Positions 34,524 through 47,009 of a stretch of 64,000 nucleotides of DNA are shown here, in pieces. Made by a program: the position numbers and the translations under genes. Below the pieces are notes generated by a model. The model had not been told where the DNA came from. It did not search any database and saw nothing but the letters and a program-made list of their open reading frames with translations. Origin of the DNA: Chrysogorgia sp. JL179-B06 (lineage: Eukaryota; Cnidaria; Anthozoa; Scleralcyonacea; Chrysogorgiidae); NCBI GenBank assembly GCA_035772405.1, contig JAYKKM010000452.1:1691001-1755000 (forward strand), in the 5' to 3' direction. Numbering within the stretch: the stretch's first letter is position 1; each line of letters begins with the position of its first letter.

Positions 34524-34683
34524 GGCAAGAAGAAGATATAGAAGCAGGAGGGGGATTATCCTTAGAAAAAAAAAGGTGGTAGTTTTCTAAGTTTTTTAGG
34601 ACCTTTTGGACAAATAGTTGCAAGTCAATTTGGATTAGGTATTAGAAAAAGAAAACAAAAAGGTTTTTTTGCCTCCCCTTTAT
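34524..34683 (+). pseudogene. Small basic-hydrophobic protein (pX-like), frameshifted
   Basis: ATG at 34524 begins a very Arg-rich start (MARRRYRSRRG), but the frame slips in a run of nine A near 34566. The continuing frame has a Gly/Phe-rich hydrophobic helix followed by a second basic patch and a stop near 34683. A basic arm plus hydrophobic segment in about 55 residues is the layout of the small core or membrane-active peptides of Polintons and adenoviruses. Family by layout only. It faces away from the protease gene. Confidence 0.45.
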
Positions 34684-34880
34684 AAAAAAAATACAAGTGG
34701 AAAATGGAAGTGGTAAAACACGGAAAAAATATATAGTATAAACACTGTAAATAAGTTTTTTGTTTTTTTAATTAAAAATTGGCATTATTAAAACTACAAC
34801 ATGACTGATTGTTATTACTCTTCCTTTTTTTTTACATTTTTTATTATATGTTCTAACTAGTACACTACCTAAAATTGTTT

Positions 34881-35369
34881 CTAATTTTTTTTTAATTTAA
34901 TATCATTTTTTATTTTAATACGCTCATTTTTAAATATTTTTTGTTTATTATTATTTTCGACTTCATTACGACATTTATTGTATAAATATAATAAACTCCA
35001 ATTTCCACACACGGTAGTATTTTTGGATTGTAATTGTTTACTTTTAATATATTGAAATTTTAGTCCTTTTTTAACACTATAATCATACCAATATTCACGT
35101 TTATAAAACGATACATCTTTAGCAAAACTATCAAAAAAATACATATTTTTTCCTTTATCCAGCCATATAGCAACCCAATGTTGACCGCTTTGATCTGCTT
35201 CATCCGTATTCCAAATCCAACAATTAAGAGGGATAAAAAAATGTTTTAAGAAAAATATTTGCAGGAAATGACCCAAATAATGTTTATTTAAAAACTTATT
35301 TATTTTTGCAATTTTATTAATCTCGTTCGTAAATAAAAGTTGGGTTAAAAAACAATGTAAATTCATCAT
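34881..35369 (-). CDS. Adenain-type cysteine protease (PRO)
   Basis: Open minus-strand frame of 162 codons. The product would mature capsid proteins. Visible catalytic arrangement: His64 in SGQHWVAIW, an acidic residue in MYFFD (Asp80), Gln112 or Gln114 in the oxyanion region, and Cys121 in TTVCGNW. This His-Asp-Gln-Cys order and spacing is that of the adenovirus protease (C5) family carried by Polintons. Length is slightly shorter than usual (about 190-200), so the N-terminus could extend or be lost. It has no internal stop, in contrast to neighbouring genes. Confidence 0.85.
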   Translation of the reverse strand: MMNLHCFLTQLLFTNEINKIAKINKFLNKHYLGHFLQIFFLKHFFIPLNCWIWNTDEADQSGQHWVAIWLDKGKNMYFFDSFAKDVSFYKREYWYDYSVKKGLKFQYIKSKQLQSKNTTVCGNWSLLYLYNKCRNEVENNNKQKIFKNERIKIKNDIKLKKN

Positions 35370-35399
35370 TTTTTATTTTTTCGTCGCCATTTTCTATTT

Positions 35400-36288
35400 A
35401 TTGAATAAGGTGTTGAAGGAGGGTAGGAATGTGGGTGCTGAGGGATGCAAATGATTTTTCGTTACTCGCAGCAGAAAGACCAGAAGTTGTTTTTCCCAAA
35501 TTTATATAACGTTCTCGTAATTTTATATTACGTATATAATATGCGGACATATGTAATTTTTCAATTCTTTTAAAGCAACCGTCTGCTTATGTTGTGTAAT
35601 ATTGAACATGTTTTGTTTGCTGACATTATGCGTTAAATCGTATAATAAATCATGATGGTTTATTCCCACACCATTTAATTTTATTATATCTGTATCTTTA
35701 ATTTTAATTTTTTTCTTTTCAAGAAATTATTTTATGTATTGAGCACTTGCAGTTAGTGTTTTCTTTATCTCGGTTGATTCATCATTGTTAACCTCATTTT
35801 CTAGTTCATTGTATATATTTTTTCATCTTTTGTTATCTTTTTAAAAAACTAACCATACTCTCTGCGACAAGTTGATCATTATTAACTTTTTCCATTTCTT
35901 CTTTCATTTTATTTTTACTTTCAATAAGCTCGAAATTATTTTTGTTGTTAATTCCCTGCATTAATGTTTTGTTTTCATGATCATTTTTGATTAAATCTAA
36001 AATTTCATTAAATTTTCTCGGATTCATTAATTGCATTTTATTTACTTCGGTCTTTTAAGTAATTTGTATGCTTTTTTATATATGTTGATTATACGAAAAT
36101 CCTCAGATAATAATATTTTTAAGTCTTTTTCTTTTATTTTGTTCTTAGCAAACTTATTCAAAATAATATATTATCATTGGAAAGTTGGATAGAAATTTTT
36201 TTATTTAAAATTTTTTTAGCAATGTATTGTAATTTATTAATTAATTGAGAATCTAATAAAGTATTTTTTTTCTCAATATCTGCTTTAA
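35400..36288 (-). pseudogene. Unknown Polinton ORFs left of the TTAA element
   Basis: Minus strand. 35400-35760 contains an open but frame-broken protein ending HIPTLLQHLIQ. 35833-36036 encodes 67 residues rich in Asn, Lys and Glu with a coiled-coil-like heptad pattern. 36160-36288 is the end of a longer frame that continues at 38720 beyond the inserted element. None is recognised. Confidence 0.45.
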
Positions 36289-38719
36289 GGCGGGGGTCTA
36301 CCTACATTTTTACCTCAGAGGCAAAAAAAATGTTTTCAACTTTTATGAAGCTTTAAATACTGGAAGAACATTTTCTGGTTGATTCACAGTAAATTTTTTA
36401 TTTTTATCTGTTTATAAGCATTTTTATCTACCTAGTAACTTAGTTTCCATAGCAACGCATTTAGCATTTTTTGTTTTCTTGCGCATTTCACCCCCCAGAA
36501 ACGCAAAACAAAACTTTATGATCTGCTTGATCTACTTTTTAGGTTGTTTTCTGGCCAAAACTGGTTCTGTTTCCTGGGAAATGGTGTATTGTTTTTATTG
36601 TAGCATGCAAAAGTGCAGCCAAGAAAATACTCTTTTATACTTTTGTTATGCTTTGTGATGGTAACCAAGGTAGTAGATAGTTGCGATGGCAAAAATGAAC
36701 CCTTACATTCAGACATGGAAAACGTCAAGGAATGGTCAGGCAAATGTATATACGTGTCACTTTTAATTTGAATATCAGGAGTCTAAGTCATTCGTTTGCG
36801 ACAAGTTTCGATTGGGGACGATTTAACGACAACTGTATCTCTGTTTACATAATTTTCGGTGGAATATATTTGTCAGGGGGAACAAGGACCCGTTTCTTCT
36901 TTGGCTTGAATTGCCATTATCATTTTTGAAATTTAGCAAGCTAGCGGCGTAGACTGGTTTGCTTCGAGTTTAAAGAGAATGTCTAGTCTCGTGCGAAACT
37001 GTTCACACCGTTGCACTGTTTACGTTCATACGGATAGATTTTGTAATATCTCATCTTCAAAACTTTCGACTTGGATACCAAATCACTGATCGACATCACG
37101 AAGTGATACAGTTACTTTTTATAGATTTTTGCAAGTATTTTTTATAGCGTCAAATCCGTCAATCATGTTGTTGTTTTAAATCGGAGAAGAAGGTGAAAGG
37201 GACATGCAAATTGGCGCTCGAATTGAGGGCACAGCCCGTGGTTGTTATTAGTGTATAGACAGTACTAGTTCATTGTTAATATGCATAAATACATGTCGTG
37301 TACATGACCACTCTAAGCCGGGGAAACTAAAACCTATATTAAAGGCATTATACCATCAAAAATTTTGACATGAGCCGTAGCCTAATTTTAACAACTAGGG
37401 AAATATACCTAACTAAAACCGGAAGTCCAAAAGGGAACTCCAAATACACCTTAAGCGAGAGATTGCACACTTTAACTCATCATTCTAAGTTTTAAAAAAA
37501 TATTTTCTTCTACACTTTCGGCTCTAGGGTCGTGTTTATGTTTCACAACAATGGCGGACGCTACTAGTTTCCTACCGTCACAGCCTCCCTCGTTAGCAAC
37601 AAAGCCAGAGGATCCCGTATATTCTTTTACAGGACCAGGGATCGGGTCATTGGTCTTAATGATGTCCTCGCCAACTGTGAAACACGGCAATGTGGAAACT
37701 TAGCCCTACTAAATTAAAAGCAGTTTGATTCGCATCAAAAGCGTCCGCCCGTTGCAAAACATCTCTCGCTAACTCAAACCGAAATACACAATTTCAAATA
37801 TGTCCAACGACTGTTCACGTGACTCGTAGCTATACTCGAAATCCAGGGGGGGCTAGTTTTATTTTTGTAGGTGCAACTGCGGGGCTAAAAATATGTATAT
37901 TATACGAAACCTAATTGCACAGGCATAAAAATTTAAAATTTCAATCTGGGTACGTACAGTACTTCATCACTTCATGTTATGGGATATAGTGGATTCACTG
38001 GTTTGGGGGCTTAATGTAAATAGGACTAAGGTTATACGGGCAAAGCAGTATATACAATGAAGAAAAACATCATTGCCGCTCTTCATCTCAACATTGAATT
38101 GAAACCCTTGCCAAACAACATCGCTTCTGCCCTACTTGGACCATAATTTGACCGTTGTTCTCGACTATAAACTTTAAAGCCATTTATCCGGGATTTCACT
38201 TTTTATACTTTGAGAAAGGATATCTCCGGAACGATTTAACCAATTGACATAAAATTTTCAGGATTTATGTATCTTACCATTTTATTCGGGATAAGCATAG
38301 GATTTTTTTGTAGTACTAATAGAACTAATCTTATGGTCTAAAAACTGTTAGATTTTTCCATCTTGTCTAGTGGTGTAAACAAATTCAAGTTGTTTTTAAA
38401 ATTTTTTTAAATCCTATGCTCATCCCACAGTTTTGTACTTTCTGTATAAGAAACAAAAATAATTTTCAAATTTGAATAAATACGTGGGAAGATATCTTTT
38501 CTTGAACAGCCAGTAGCCACTCACAGCATGTGGCCTAATTAATTGACTGGTGTCAGGTTTCAATGGGACATATTGCTAAACCAATTATAATTTCGGATTC
38601 CTTGTTCATCTAGCTTTAAAATAATATATAGTTTGTCATGGTTCAGGTGAAATGCTTTTCTGTTATTGCAATTTTACTAACATTACTGTAAAATTGGGCT
38701 GTTCAGGTAGACCCCCGCC
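36289..38719. mobile_element. 2.4-kb TTAA-duplicating transposon inserted in a Polinton gene
   Basis: Ends GGCGGGGGTCTACCT on both sides in inverted order, 15-bp perfect TIR, with TTAA outside both ends (36285-36288 and 38720-38723). The reading frame of the interrupted minus-strand gene is continuous when the element and one TTAA are left out. Base composition inside is clearly more GC-rich than the Polinton. TTAA with GG-ended TIR fits piggyBac- or Kolobok-type. No transposase recognised inside. Confidence 0.9.
37551..37703 (+). CDS. Short ORF inside the TTAA element, unknown
   Basis: ATG in a strong context (acaATGGCGG) opens 50 codons starting MADATSFLPSQPPSLATKPE, rich in Ser and Pro, to a stop at about 37701. 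The opposite strand is also open here. It might be the N-terminus of a transposon protein. No family recognised. The rest of the element (36300-37550, 37710-38700) shows no gene. Confidence 0.25.
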   Translation: MADATSFLPSQPPSLATKPEDPVYSFTGPGIGSLVLMMSSPTVKHGNVET

Positions 38720-38723
38720 TTAA

Positions 38724-39215
38724 GATATTTTTTAACGATGGTAAAAAATCCTTTTTTTTTCTGAGGGTTTTTTCTTTATTTTATTTAATTTAACTAATGT
38801 TTCTAAAAATTCTAAATCATCTTCGCAACTTGATGAAGAAAAGTTATTGAACTTTCACTATGCATTTATCACTAACATCATCGCTAACAACATCACTATC
38901 ATTTTCACTATCATCTTCATCATCATCATCTCTTGAATTATCATTTTTCATCGTCTTTTTTTTCTTCTTTTTTTAATTCATCATTTTTCTTTATTCATTT
39001 TTTTATGCGTAAACTGAAAATGGTGGAAATACAAGAATATGTTCGCGATTTAGTGGTATTTTGTTAATAACTGGGTTTTTTATTTTTGGTTTTTTTATTC
39101 TATTCTTTGTTGTAATTGGTTTTGTTTTCTTCATAATTTTTTGTACATCCCTTTGTTACAAATGTTGATAATTAAATGCTGTGTAATAATCTTGCAGGGG
39201 TATTTAGTCCCACTT
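38724..39215 (-). pseudogene. Continuation of the gene interrupted by the TTAA element
   Basis: Minus strand; low-complexity Asp/Lys/Ser- and Asn-rich frames, with a polyacidic run around 38870-38960 (repeated tcatcatcatc on the plus strand). It joins in frame to 36288 and further left. Unknown function; several frame changes. Confidence 0.4.
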
Positions 39216-39219
39216 TAAC

Positions 39220-40500
39220 TTAATTTCGAAATTCACCAATAAAAATTAACGCATCCGCAACTGTATTTTGAGAAAAATGAAAATCAACATTAACATTTCC
39301 CGACGGTTTTATGGGTAATACTGAAAGATGAGAGTCTCTATTATCTGTTAAATCAAATGCTAATATACTATATCCGTTTATAAAGTCATTATAGGTCATG
39401 GACATTTCTGAATAGTCACGATTTAATACCGATCGTAATTTTGAGTAAACTTCAGCATGATTTTCTATTCTTCCAGCAACAGCGTTATTTACCGAAACTT
39501 CAACATTATCATAATTATGCCAGGTAAAATCAAAAATATTATGAGTATATGCCCCGTTCCAATTTGCTAATGGGGAAAATACAATATATAAACGTGTAGG
39601 AACGCTTCCTATTAAACACATCGATCACTTGATGTGAATTTCGTCCTGCAGCTAATGATTCAGTAATACAACGATAATTGGTTGTATAATATAATGTTTC
39701 TGTATTATGTGTTATCATTTCTGTATTAATTGCATCTGATAATAGTTTTTTTGGTTTAAATACAGGAATTTTTATTTTAAAATCGTCTAGGGTAATTCTA
39801 GTATCAGCAATAGCCATATTAGCATGATCAGCGCCCATCATTACAATTGCATTTAATGCGCGCGTTAAAAGTAATTCAACTTTATACGCTGTAGGAATAT
39901 ATATTTCAGCACCATCCTCACTAAATAATGAAGAATCAATATCATCTATATATCAAATGCTGTGATTGATTTTGAAATGCAAGTAATTTTTGTCTCCCTC
40001 CTGCATTTACGACATGAGAAAACCAACGATACTGCTCATATGTTCGCCTGTATCTAAATATGTTAAATTAAGCTCTTTAGAATCTTTATATCCCGACAGT
40101 ATTTCACGCATTATAAATTGTATCCATGATGCTAAATGTTCAAAATTATCTGATGGTGTAATTAAATATTCATTTATTTTTAATTATTTTGTTTTCCACA
40201 TTGAACGAAGAGGTAATGTAACCATCGCAAACTTTGAGTCTGCAGGTGCTATAAGTCCAGCAGCATTTCTAATTGATAATGTAGCCATTATTTTATCATC
40301 ACTTGTTTTCATTAATCCAACGGCATTCCCATGCCTTGTAAACGTGTATACTGGCGATTCATTATCGATAGGAGTCGTAATAATTTCAGTTTCACGACAT
40401 TCAGTAAACGTATGATTATAAGGTGATGCAGTAAATATTTGTAAAGGTTCACTAAATAATATGTCATTTTTTTCTATTTCTTAAATTTTTTTACTCATTT
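39220..40500 (-). pseudogene. Probable major capsid protein, frameshifted
   Basis: Minus-strand pieces from about 40490 to 39220. The C-terminal piece (39621-39220) has YNDFINGYSILAFDLT, a GNVNVDFHFS strand and a closing IFIGEFRN. This F-x-L-T / G-x-x-x-x-D-x-x-F / EF ending resembles the double-jelly-roll capsid proteins of Polintons and adintoviruses. Upstream pieces have the length and Thr/Asn-rich strands expected (total about 425 codons, a little short). A frame change near 39600, a stop near 39955 and another near 40190 make it non-functional. Role in life would be the capsid shell. Confidence 0.6.
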
Positions 40501-40502
40501 TT

Positions 40503-40660
40503 TTAAACGTTAATTTTAAGAATATTTGAAACCGTTCCCAACACTTGAGGAAGAAGCATACCCAGTGCCAGCGCTCCTCCAAAACCTCCTTGTTGTATTT
40601 TTTTTCTACGCTTTCTTATTCCTCTTTTGTTTTTCTTTTTTTTATATATTTTTGATACGT
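40503..40660 (-). CDS. Small basic-hydrophobic protein (pX-like), second copy type
   Basis: Minus strand, directly upstream of the capsid gene. Arg/Lys-rich start (KRGIRKRRKK), then QQGGFGGALALGMLLPQVL and a short polar end with stop at 40503. The basic plus hydrophobic layout parallels the gene at 34524 and the small core or membrane peptides next to capsid genes in Polintons. The start codon is uncertain because a poly-A run shifts the frame. Confidence 0.45.
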
Positions 40661-40789
40661 CATTTATTATTTTTTTGGAAAAAAAACAATATCCACAACA
40701 ATAAAAATAATAATAATATCCACAACATTAAAAAAAGACGAATGATTTTTTTTATATAACATTTTTTATTTATACTTTTTTTTACAGTT

Positions 40790-41155
40790 TATCTATTTTG
40801 TATAAAACGTATTAAATTTGGATCTATTTTTTTCTCTTTTTTTATTATCACTTGTATAATAAGTATCTAAATTTAAATTTGGGGGTAATCCCACACCATC
40901 ATTTAATAAAATTTCTTTCTTAGTTGGATTTTCTTTATTTTTTCTTTTCACCAAAAAATATGATGATGAATAATTTTTTTACGATTTCTACCATTTAACA
41001 ATTCAGTATAATCTTCTTCGGATAGTTTTTCTCTCATTTTTTTCTTCAAATAAATTTATATAAATTTTAATTTCTTCACCTTTTAACGGTACGTTATTCT
41101 CATAGTTAATAAAAAACTGTAGTGATTGTTTAGCCTCTTGATCACTCATAAATAA
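40790..41155 (-). pseudogene. Unknown Polinton ORF(s)
   Basis: Minus strand; starts at an ATG near 41150 (MSDQEAKQSLQFFINYENN), Lys/Glu-rich, broken by two frame changes. Unrecognised. Between 41160 and 41370 only AT-rich DNA is seen. Confidence 0.4.
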
Positions 41156-41369
41156 AAAATAGGGAAATTATTTAATGATGTGTAAGGATTTTTTTCGTTA
41201 ATATAAAATAATTATTTTATAGTATATAAAAAACGTTGTGTTGAATTAGGAATAATAGTAGATGAAGAAACTGAAATCGCTTCATTATTTTTTTTATTGT
41301 TGTATAGAACTGAAATCCTTTTTTTTTCACAAGTAATTCGAAATATTGTAATTCATGCTATATTGTAGC

Positions 41370-44300
41370 CCGTAAACAGATGAGTACTGTGAAATTGACT
41401 CCGGCTTGCATCGTCACTTAGTCTTGCTATAAAAGTCATTTCATCTGGTCTTTTGGATTATATTATTGTTTAAAGTCTCGTGATCATCCTGTGCTACGTT
41501 TTTTTAGTGATTTTTTATCTCCCGTGGATTTATTTTGAGTTATATATTTGTCTGTTTGGTTTGACGCGTCACCGTTTTCGCAGTTTTTTAAATTTGGCCA
41601 TTTACTCGCCTGTTTAACAGTTGGTTGGTTCATATTCCACAGTTTCATTTGGAGTTGGATTATCTTTCCTACCATTCAAGTTTTTATCCCTTTCATAACG
41701 TGAATTTTGAATTATTTAACATTTTATATTTGACGGTTGGTTTCTTCCTGTCCTATTTGACGTATATCCTGTCATCGTTTTTGCCTATTTCAAAATTTGG
41801 CCATTCTCCACCTGTTTACCATTTGGATGATTCATATTTAACAATTTTGTTTGGATTTTGCTTGTCTTTTCTATCATTCGAGTTTTTCTCCCTTTCGTAT
41901 CGAAACTTTTGAATTATTCATCATTTTACATTTGACCGTTGGTTTCTCCGTGTCTTGTTTTGTGTATCCCAGCAACAACAACATTGGTTTTTTCTCAGTG
42001 AATATTGCCTCTTTTGTCGTATGCCGCATATCATCGAAATCACCTGACCTTCCTCTATTCGGTACTATCCATTTATCAAGCTAAAACATCTTGATTTCTG
42101 AATTATCGTGGATCATATAGTGTCGTCCTGGTGAATATTGATTATTCATTTATTGATTTCCGTATGACCTTGTCTCTTGACCTGCTGGCGCTGGTTCGTT
42201 TATAACTTCATCGTCTTCATATCCTTTTTTACGTGTATCCTCAGGTTCCTCTTCGATTTCAAGATTGTCGCTTGACTTTTTATGCATTTTGTATAACATT
42301 TGCCGTGTTTGGCTATTTGATTTGGATTTTATTTGGTCTTTTCACTTGAAGCGTGTCCGGGGTTTCCCCTGATTATTACAATGGCTTCAGTTTCAGACTA
42401 TTGCAAACAATCTTCTCATCATATAACCTTCAAGATTCCGGGTGGTTTATTTTCTCATCCCTCAGTCAAATTAGTTCTGCTTTTATCTCTGTTTATGCTT
42501 CTGGAGTCCTCGAAACATCAGCAAAGTATCTCTAATGATGCGTCTTCTATAATGCTTGCTTTAAAATTTGATGTGAAACTGTACCCATCTAGAAATACAT
42601 CTGGTTTACCTCGACACTCGCGGGTGGTCCCACTTCCAATATCTTATAAACTAAAAGCTGGCTTACATCTTTTGAATGCTACGTTGGCAGCCTCGTGTCT
42701 AGTGCTATTATCTGGCGTGTCTAGTGCTATTATGTAAGTCCAAATCCTGGACCCGTTGGAAGCACGATACCTACTTTTACTTCTGCACGTGGTGACGATT
42801 GGTCGAATGATTTTGGTCTTAACTGCTGTTTACTGAATGCTCGATCACTCTGCAACAAGCTGAATGAGTTCCAAGCTTTGGTATTTGGGAGAAGTCTTGA
42901 CATTGTTGCTGTTACAGAAACTTGGTTGAGGTCCGACATACATGACAATGAAATTTTACCAGGGAATCGATATACAATTTTTCGTCGTGATCGTGCTGAT
43001 GGGCGGCGTGGGGGTGGAGTTCTCTTGGCCGTCAAATCTAACATATTAAGTTTCAGGAGACGTATAATCGAGCCTGTAGATGCTGAAATTCTTGCTTGTG
43101 AATTGCTTCCGTCAAATGCGAGAAAACTAACTTTATGTGTCTGTTACAGACCTCCTGATTTTACCAATTTTAACGATTATTTTGGCTTGTTTATTGGCGC
43201 AGTTACATGCTGATGACAGTGATAGATCCCGCTCGTATTTTATTGGAGACTTTAACTACCCTCATATTAATTGGAATACAACTACAGATCTTCATGACAC
43301 TGGAATTGCTGCTGATTTCTGTCACTTGATTAATTCGTACTTTTTAACTCAATTAGTTGATGAACCTACTAGATACACCGATAATATTCAAAAATCCTCG
43401 AATGAAATTAATATTTCAAACACTTCGATTTTGGATTTGATATTATGTGAGTGTCCGGATGACGTCTCTGAACTGATTGTTGCACATGATATTCTTGATT
43501 CTGATCACCTTGTTATTAATTTTTATATCGTAACTAAAGTGAGACGCCTTCGACAAACAAGGCGTGTCACCTACAATTTTAAAAATGCTAATTTTGATGG
43601 AATGCGGCAGGCGTTTCGTGGCATCACTTGGGACGATGTTTTACTTGACAATGATGACATCAACAATAGCTTGGAGAAATGGCAAAAAACGTTCTATTCA
43701 ATTGTAGACCAATTCGCAATGAAGAAACGCGTTAATTGTGTTAATCGGCCACCTTGGGTGGACAAAGAAATCGTCTCACTACTTAGGAAAAAGAATATTA
43801 TAAGACGTAAGGCTAAATCTCGTGATACAGATTATCAGTGGTCTAGATTTCGTCGCATGCGTGCTGAGATCAAGAAATTAATTAAGTACAAGAAGAAGCT
43901 TTACATTAGTAATCTTGGTCTGTCCTTGAGAACCAATCCCAAGCGTTTCTGGTCTTACTATAAAGCCATAAATAAGTCTAGCAGAATTCCTAATGTCGTA
44001 TCCTATGGTGATGTAACTGCTACTGATTCTCGATCTAAGGCCGATTTATTTAATGCTTATTTTCATTTTGTCTTTAGTCCTTTAGACGATCGTGCTGACA
44101 CCTCCTCTTTGCCTACACTTAATTATAATCTGACTTCACCTTGTCTCTCAAATATAGTACTACAGCGTGAGGATGTCCTCAAGGCACTTCAGTCTTTAGA
44201 TATTCATAAGGCTAGCTGTGGCATTCCTTCGAGGCTCTTAAAGGAGTGTGCCGATACTATCGCTACTCCTTTGACTAGATTATTCAATAAATCCCTTAGT

Positions 44301-45897
44301 ATGGGTGAATTTCCGACTCAGTGGAAAAATTGCCAACTTAGTGCCAATACATAAAGCAAGTAGAAAAGCAGTAGTAGCCAACTATAGAGGTATTTCCCTG
44401 TTGGATCTGCTGTCCAAATTGTTGGAAAGGGGTGTTTTTGGTGAAACGTTTAGCTTTATTTCGCACAATCTCACTAATTGGCAACACGGCTTTTTCCCTG
44501 GACGTTCTAGTGTTACACAACTTACTCAAGTTGTTCACTTACTCGCTCAAGCATTGGATAACAAACAACAAGTTGACCTAGTATATCTTGACTTCTCTAA
44601 GGCCTTTGATCGTGTGCCCCATTCTAAACTTATTTATAAGCTCAACGTTATGGGTATTCGGGACCCATTGCTTTCTTGGTTCCGTAGCTACCTTTCTCAG
44701 AGGCGCCACCGTGTTGTTCTTGATGGATTTTCTTCTGAATGGCTGCCTGTAACATCTGGTGTTCCTCAAGGTTCGGTCCTCGGACCGCTTCTGTTCCTTA
44801 TATACATCAACGATATGGCTGATGCAATCACTCAGGGGTCGCACTTACCCTTATTCGCTGATGACTCGAAGTGTTTTCAAGTTATTTTCAGCAATACTGA
44901 CCAAGATAAACTCCAGGAAGATCTTAATGCTCTGTACAATTGGTCTATCACCTGGGGCATGGAGTTTAATGTCGATAAGTGTAAGGTGCTGAGAGTTGTT
45001 AGAACTCGTACAATTTATGATCGTCAGTACTATTTGGGTTCTAAACAGCTGTCTGTTGTTCAGAGTGAGAAAGATCTTGGAGTGTGGCTTACTACCACTC
45101 TCAACTGGAACACCCATACTGATCATGTAGTTGCTAAGGCCCAAAGGATGCTTGGTCTATTGTATCGGACTTCGAGAGACATTGATGATCACACCGTTAA
45201 GCGTTTATTATATTTCACCTGGGTGAGGTCAACACTTGAATATGCTAGTCCAGTATGGTCTCCATACAAGAAACGTAACATGAACAAAATTGAGCAGGTG
45301 CAGCGCCGCGCCTCTCGCCTTATTTTAGGTCGTGAAGTAGATTACAAGAGCAGGCTTGAACAACTTCAGCTTCTTCCTCTGTACATGCGTAGGGAAATCA
45401 CAGATCTTGTCTTCCTTTTTAAAATGATTCATGGCTTAGTAGACATGCCACGTGGTTTAATTTCTTGGAGAAGTACGGGTCGTTGTCTGCGTAATAGTGA
45501 TGACTTGACTCTTATAGTACCTTATGCCCGTACAGATGTCTTTAAGTGTTCTTATTTCGTTCGTGTCACTAGGCTCTGGAACTCTCTCCCATACTCTATA
45601 CGTGGCAGTAACACCTTGTCGTTTTTTAAGAGGCTACTTTCTCAGCATTATTTCAAACTTTTTCCTGTTGCTTTTAATCCATAGTTTTTGCTGTTTTCGT
45701 ATATAATTTCGTTATGTCTTACTCTTTGATTTCATATTAATGTTATATGTTATTTGTATTTGTAAAGGGTGACCAATCCTGAGGGAATCTTGAATTCTGT
45801 TTTTGGTTTACCCTAATACATTCAATTTTTAGTTGTGATACTGTAATTGATATGTATTATAAATTCTAATAAATAAATAAATAAATAAATGAATTTT
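41370..45897 (+). mobile_element. CR1-like LINE C, near full length
   Basis: Plus-strand non-LTR element, opposite to the Polinton genes. The 5' UTR holds two tandem units of about 200 bp (near 41630 and 41830, sharing gagtttttctccctttcgta-like words), as often seen in LINE promoters. Coding runs 42333-45684 and the element ends in an (AATA)n tail at about 45868-45890. More GC-rich than the host block. The exact 5' end and target duplication are not resolved. Confidence 0.85.
42333..45684 (+). pseudogene. LINE C polyprotein: leader, endonuclease, RT; few frame changes
   Basis: Leader 42333-42735 with hydrophobic stretches. After a short templated insertion come VSPNPGP and the AP-endonuclease with CLLNARSL, VTETWLRSD, RRDRADGRRGGGVLL (42760-43050), GDFNYPHINW (about 43240) and SDHLVINF. 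A frame change lies near 43200. The linker WVDKEIVSLLRKKNIIRRKA leads to RT: after a one-base slip in a run of five A near 44328 come IHKASRKAVVANYRGISLL, YLDFSKAFDRVPH, SGVPQGSVLGPLLFLIYIND, LFADDSKCF and the C-terminal VQRRASRLI. Only about three lesions, so this is a fairly recent copy. Confidence 0.92.
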
Positions 45898-46049
45898 TTA
45901 TATTTTTATATTCGATCGAATTTAAATTCCATAAAAATTATTTCCCAGTATTTACTAAAATGTAAAGAGAAAAAGGATAAAAGAATTTATATTTTTTAAT
46001 TATCATTTCCCCATTTTTTCATTCATTTCTTCAAGAACAATCAAAAGCA

Positions 46050-46990
46050 TTATGTTGAATGTATTAAACAATCAATACTAAGCGTTCCTGAATCAAAATA
46101 AACTAATTTTCCTGTGGTATCTTTAACTTTAATATGAATTTCTCTTATAATTTATTTTTTAAATTTTTTCAATGATTTTGGTGGGTTATAACAAACTAAT
46201 TGTCCATTCCCCACACCACCTTGTTGACTTCATTCAATGGGAACTGTTGTTAACAATTCCGCACAACTATCACCAACTAACCCTAGTTCTATTTCATCAC
46301 AATATATAAACATTTTATTTAATCCATCGGATATATCAGGTAGGTAATCAAAATGTTTAGAAAAAAGGGTATGGGGTGTAGGGTTATCTTTTTTTATTTC
46401 AAACAAGAGGGGAACAATTTCAAGTTCTTTTTCATTTTTTAAACCCAGCATAAAAGCTAATTTTTGTGAAAATAATATATTAATCTTTTGATTAAAAGAA
46501 GCATACTGAATACCTTTTTTTCTAACGTAGTCTTGTTAGATAATCGAAATTCATTTAACTTCTTCACATCAACTGCTTTAATAGAGTTTTCATATACCCA
46601 ATACTCAATCTCAACATTAACATTAATAATTAATTACTTTCCCATATGACCCAATTGTAAAAAAAATTTCAAATCCTTCTAAGATATTATTTAAAAAAAT
46701 AATTAATGCAGATAAATCATAAATTCCGTCGGGTATAATACATTTATCCGATGTAAAAACGAACTCACTGTTTGCGCATACCGTATTATTAGATTCTTCA
46801 GGTATAAAATTCTTATAGGTTATGATAAATGAAAAAAACATTCATCACCTAGAATATTTTTAGTTGTTTGGGGATAACTAACTTGTAAAACTTCTAAAAA
46901 ACATTCATTGTTCAAAGCATCAATACGTTGTGCAATTTTCATTTCAAAATCATTAACCAAATTATTTTGAAGTCCTCTTTGAATTACTAG
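46050..46990 (-). pseudogene. Probable penton / minor capsid protein, frameshifted
   Basis: Minus strand. Blocks: KIAQRIDALN and VLQVSYPQTT near 46850-46950, then a piece with GIYDLSALIIFLNNIL (46841-46623), a piece ending MFIYCDEIELGLVGDS (46451-46230), and a C-terminal stretch with YFDSGTLSIDCLI. The Y-x-Y/C-D-x-(V/I)-E-x-x-x-VGD block and the closing strand pattern match the single-jelly-roll minor capsid protein of Polintons. Several frameshifts. It ends where LINE C begins. Confidence 0.65.
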
Positions 46991-47009
46991 CAATGTGGAA
47001 ATTCATTTT

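Noticed and set aside
41625..42084. Phe/Leu/Ser-rich frames as membrane proteins
   Set aside because: They lie in the tandem 5' UTR units of LINE C and repeat with them.
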